This document shows, piece by piece, positions 5,183 to 7,028 of a DNA stretch of 7,028 nt. Below the pieces are notes generated by a model. The model was not told the origin of the DNA and ran no database searches. It saw only the letters and a program-made list of their open reading frames with translations. A program made the translations under genes and the position numbers. The DNA is from Gammaproteobacteria bacterium (lineage in GTDB: Bacteria; Pseudomonadota; Gammaproteobacteria; SZUA-229). Location of the stretch: the NCBI GenBank assembly GCA_027858635.1, contig JAQICG010000175.1, positions 1 through 7,028 on the forward strand, given 5' to 3'. How positions within the stretch are numbered: the stretch's first letter is position 1; every line of letters begins with the position of its first letter.

Positions 5183-7028
5183 GTGACTCAGAGATATAAT
5201 TTTTTCGTAACCTGCGCCAAAGGTGTAGAGGACATGCTCGTCAATGAATGCGAGCAGCTCGGCATCACTGATATCAAATCACAGGTCGCGGGCATCGGTT
5301 TCGAAGGTTATATTGAAGACGCCTATAAGCTCTGCCTCTGGTCGCGCCTCGCCAGCCGTGTGCTGTTGCGCCTGTCATGTTTTCCGGCGGCAGATTATGA
5401 CGAGGTCTATGCCGGTGTGCTGACGATAGACTGGGCGTCACATTTCTCTACCGAAAACGGTTTTGCCATCGACTGTTTTTCCGCGCACGAAACCATGAGT
5501 AACAGTCATTTCGCAACCCTGCGCATCAAGGATGCCATTGTTGATCAGTTTATGGAAAAGCAGGATGCTCGGCCCAATGTGGTGCGAGACAATCCTGATA
5601 TTCGGGTCAATGTCTACATCGGCAAAACTGAAACACTGGTCTATCTGGATTTATCCGGCGGGCCGTTACATCAGCGAGGTTATCGTCAGCAGGCCGGGCA
5701 GGCACCACTGAAAGAAAATCTGGCAGCGGCGATTCTGATGCGCTGCAAATGGCCGCAGCTGGCCAGTCAGGGCTTGCCCTTGTGCGACCCCATGTGTGGC
5801 AGTGGCACCTTGCTTATCGAAGCGGCTTACATGGCGGCCAATATAGCACCGGCGATATTGAGAAAACATTTCGGCTTCCTGGCCTGGAAGCAGCATGATA
5901 CCGACTGCTGGGATCGCCTGTTCAGTGCGGCGAAGCAGGGCGCGGATATGTCGGCCATTCCTCCTGTCATGGGTTCCGATAATTCACAGAACATGCTGGA
6001 TGTCGCCAGAGATAACATTGCAGCCGCAGGCCTGTCTGCATACATCAGCCTGTACCAGCAGGATGTTTCTGATGCCATGCCCAATCTGCCGGAAACGCCG
6101 GGCTTGCTCGTCACTAATCCGCCTTACGGTGTAAGGCTGGGTCAGACTGAGCAGCTGAAAAATATCTATGATCGAATCGGACGCTCGCTGAAAGAAAATT
6201 ACGCCGGCTGGGATGCGGCGGTTTTTACTTCCGACCCGGAACTGGCCGGCTACATTGGCCTGAGATCGCATCACAAAAATACCCTGTACAACGGCCCGCT
6301 GAAATGTGTTCTGTATCAGTATCACATGCGCGCAAGAAGTATGCTGCCACATGATGCCTGGCAGAAAACTACAGACGATACGGATAAACCTGCGCGCAAA
6401 CCCTCCGAGCCGGGTAAGTATTCGCCCCGCCAGGCTGATCTGGAGATTTATAATGAAAGCGGCCGGATGTTTGAAAATCGACTGAAAAAGAATTTCAAGC
6501 ATTTGCGCAAGTGGGCACGTAAAAACGGTATCAGCTGTTACCGGGTTTATGATGCCGATATTCCTCAATATTCCATGGCCATCGATATTTATGAAGACTG
6601 GGTGCATGTGCAGGAATATGCCGCGCCCAAAACCATCGATTCCGGCGATGCCTTTAAACGCATTAATGCGGCGTTACCGATTATTGCTTCGGTGCTGGAA
6701 ATCGACCCCAATCAGGTGGTTTTGAAAACACGGAAAATTCAGTCGGGCTCAGAGCAATATGTAAAGCAGGACAATAAAAAGCGCTCGCTGATCGTGCGTG
6801 AGCACGGCCTGAAGTTTAAGGTTAACTTGTACGATTATCTTGATACCGGCCTGTTCCTGGACCATAGAAATGTAAGAAGCCTGATTTACAAATATGCCAA
6901 AGGTCGTAGCTTTTTGAATCTGTTCGCTTACACCGGCACCGCGACTGTCTACGCCGCTGCTGGCGGCGCTCGCTCAACCACCACGGTTGATATGTCTAAT
7001 ACCTATCTGGAGTGGGCGCAGGATAATT
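5183..7028 (+). CDS. rlmKL: Fused 23S rRNA methyltransferase RlmKL (3' partial)
   Basis: RlmKL is a bifunctional enzyme: the RlmL half makes m2G2445 and the RlmK half makes m7G2069 in 23S rRNA (E. coli numbering). About 615 of roughly 700 codons are visible and the frame is open to the right edge. The N-terminal and THUMP region covers about 7-160. The first SAM-binding fold has DPMCGSGT (202-209) and the catalytic NPPY (312-315). A linker of about 50 residues (382-431), Lys/Pro/Asp-rich, is longer than in E. coli. The RlmK part holds TGLFLDHR (555-562), the SAM motif FLNLFAYTGTAT (577-588) and VDMSNTYLEWAQDN at the edge; the DPP-type catalytic motif is cut off. GTG at 5183 is the first possible start after the in-frame stop at 5150-5152 and gives an N-terminus like the family's (FFVTCAKGVEDML). 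The ribosome binding site is weak (CAGG, 5168-5171). Spacing suggests cotranscription with trm112. Confidence 0.95.
   Translation, partial: MTQRYNFFVTCAKGVEDMLVNECEQLGITDIKSQVAGIGFEGYIEDAYKLCLWSRLASRVLLRLSCFPAADYDEVYAGVLTIDWASHFSTENGFAIDCFSAHETMSNSHFATLRIKDAIVDQFMEKQDARPNVVRDNPDIRVNVYIGKTETLVYLDLSGGPLHQRGYRQQAGQAPLKENLAAAILMRCKWPQLASQGLPLCDPMCGSGTLLIEAAYMAANIAPAILRKHFGFLAWKQHDTDCWDRLFSAAKQGADMSAIPPVMGSDNSQNMLDVARDNIAAAGLSAYISLYQQDVSDAMPNLPETPGLLVTNPPYGVRLGQTEQLKNIYDRIGRSLKENYAGWDAAVFTSDPELAGYIGLRSHHKNTLYNGPLKCVLYQYHMRARSMLPHDAWQKTTDDTDKPARKPSEPGKYSPRQADLEIYNESGRMFENRLKKNFKHLRKWARKNGISCYRVYDADIPQYSMAIDIYEDWVHVQEYAAPKTIDSGDAFKRINAALPIIASVLEIDPNQVVLKTRKIQSGSEQYVKQDNKKRSLIVREHGLKFKVNLYDYLDTGLFLDHRNVRSLIYKYAKGRSFLNLFAYTGTATVYAAAGGARSTTTVDMSNTYLEWAQDN

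Noticed and set aside
5984..6607. Long open frame on the minus strand (207 codons) opposite rlmKL
   Set aside because: It lies wholly antisense to a well-supported RlmKL coding region with motifs on both sides, shows no recognisable domain and looks like a by-product of codon bias.

Overview
The window is a stretch of core chromosome from a gammaproteobacterium-like Gram-negative bacterium. Every gene reads rightward. The gene set is an MsbA lipid A flippase, an LpxK lipid A kinase, an ExbB/ExbD pair, a ComEC competence protein, a YcaR-like Trm112 protein and a fused RlmKL rRNA methyltransferase. The RlmK-RlmL fusion and the comEC-exbB-exbD-(msbA)-lpxK-trm112 order are typical of Gammaproteobacteria. 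Base composition looks balanced to slightly GC-rich, and the genus cannot be named from the sequence alone.

Layout: (1) bases 1-1031 hold the C-terminal part of comEC, with the last membrane segments and the complete metallo-beta-lactamase-like domain; its start lies before the window. (2) Bases 1032-1144 are the only intergenic gap of any size (113 nt) and hold a weak candidate promoter, a small hairpin and the exbB ribosome binding site. (3) Bases 1145-4986 hold exbB, exbD, msbA and lpxK, packed 3-17 nt apart. (4) A 59-codon Trm112/UPF0434 gene overlaps lpxK by 4 nt (ATGA). (5) Bases 5183-7028 hold rlmKL, which starts 20 nt after trm112 and runs off the right edge with about 615 codons visible.

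The central block is an envelope operon. LpxK adds the 4'-phosphate that completes lipid A, and MsbA flips core-lipid A across the inner membrane. ExbB and ExbD form a proton-driven motor with no tonB beside it, so its energised partner is unknown. The downstream pair is about ribosome methylation: a Trm112-type zinc protein directly precedes a THUMP-containing m2G methyltransferase, in the place where kdsB sits in several relatives. This juxtaposition is the most interesting feature of the window, because eukaryotic Trm112 activates Trm11, which is also a THUMP m2G enzyme. No mobile element, CRISPR array, tRNA or rRNA was seen, and no gene appears broken. The window is best read as conserved housekeeping DNA with a few context clues, not as a new system.
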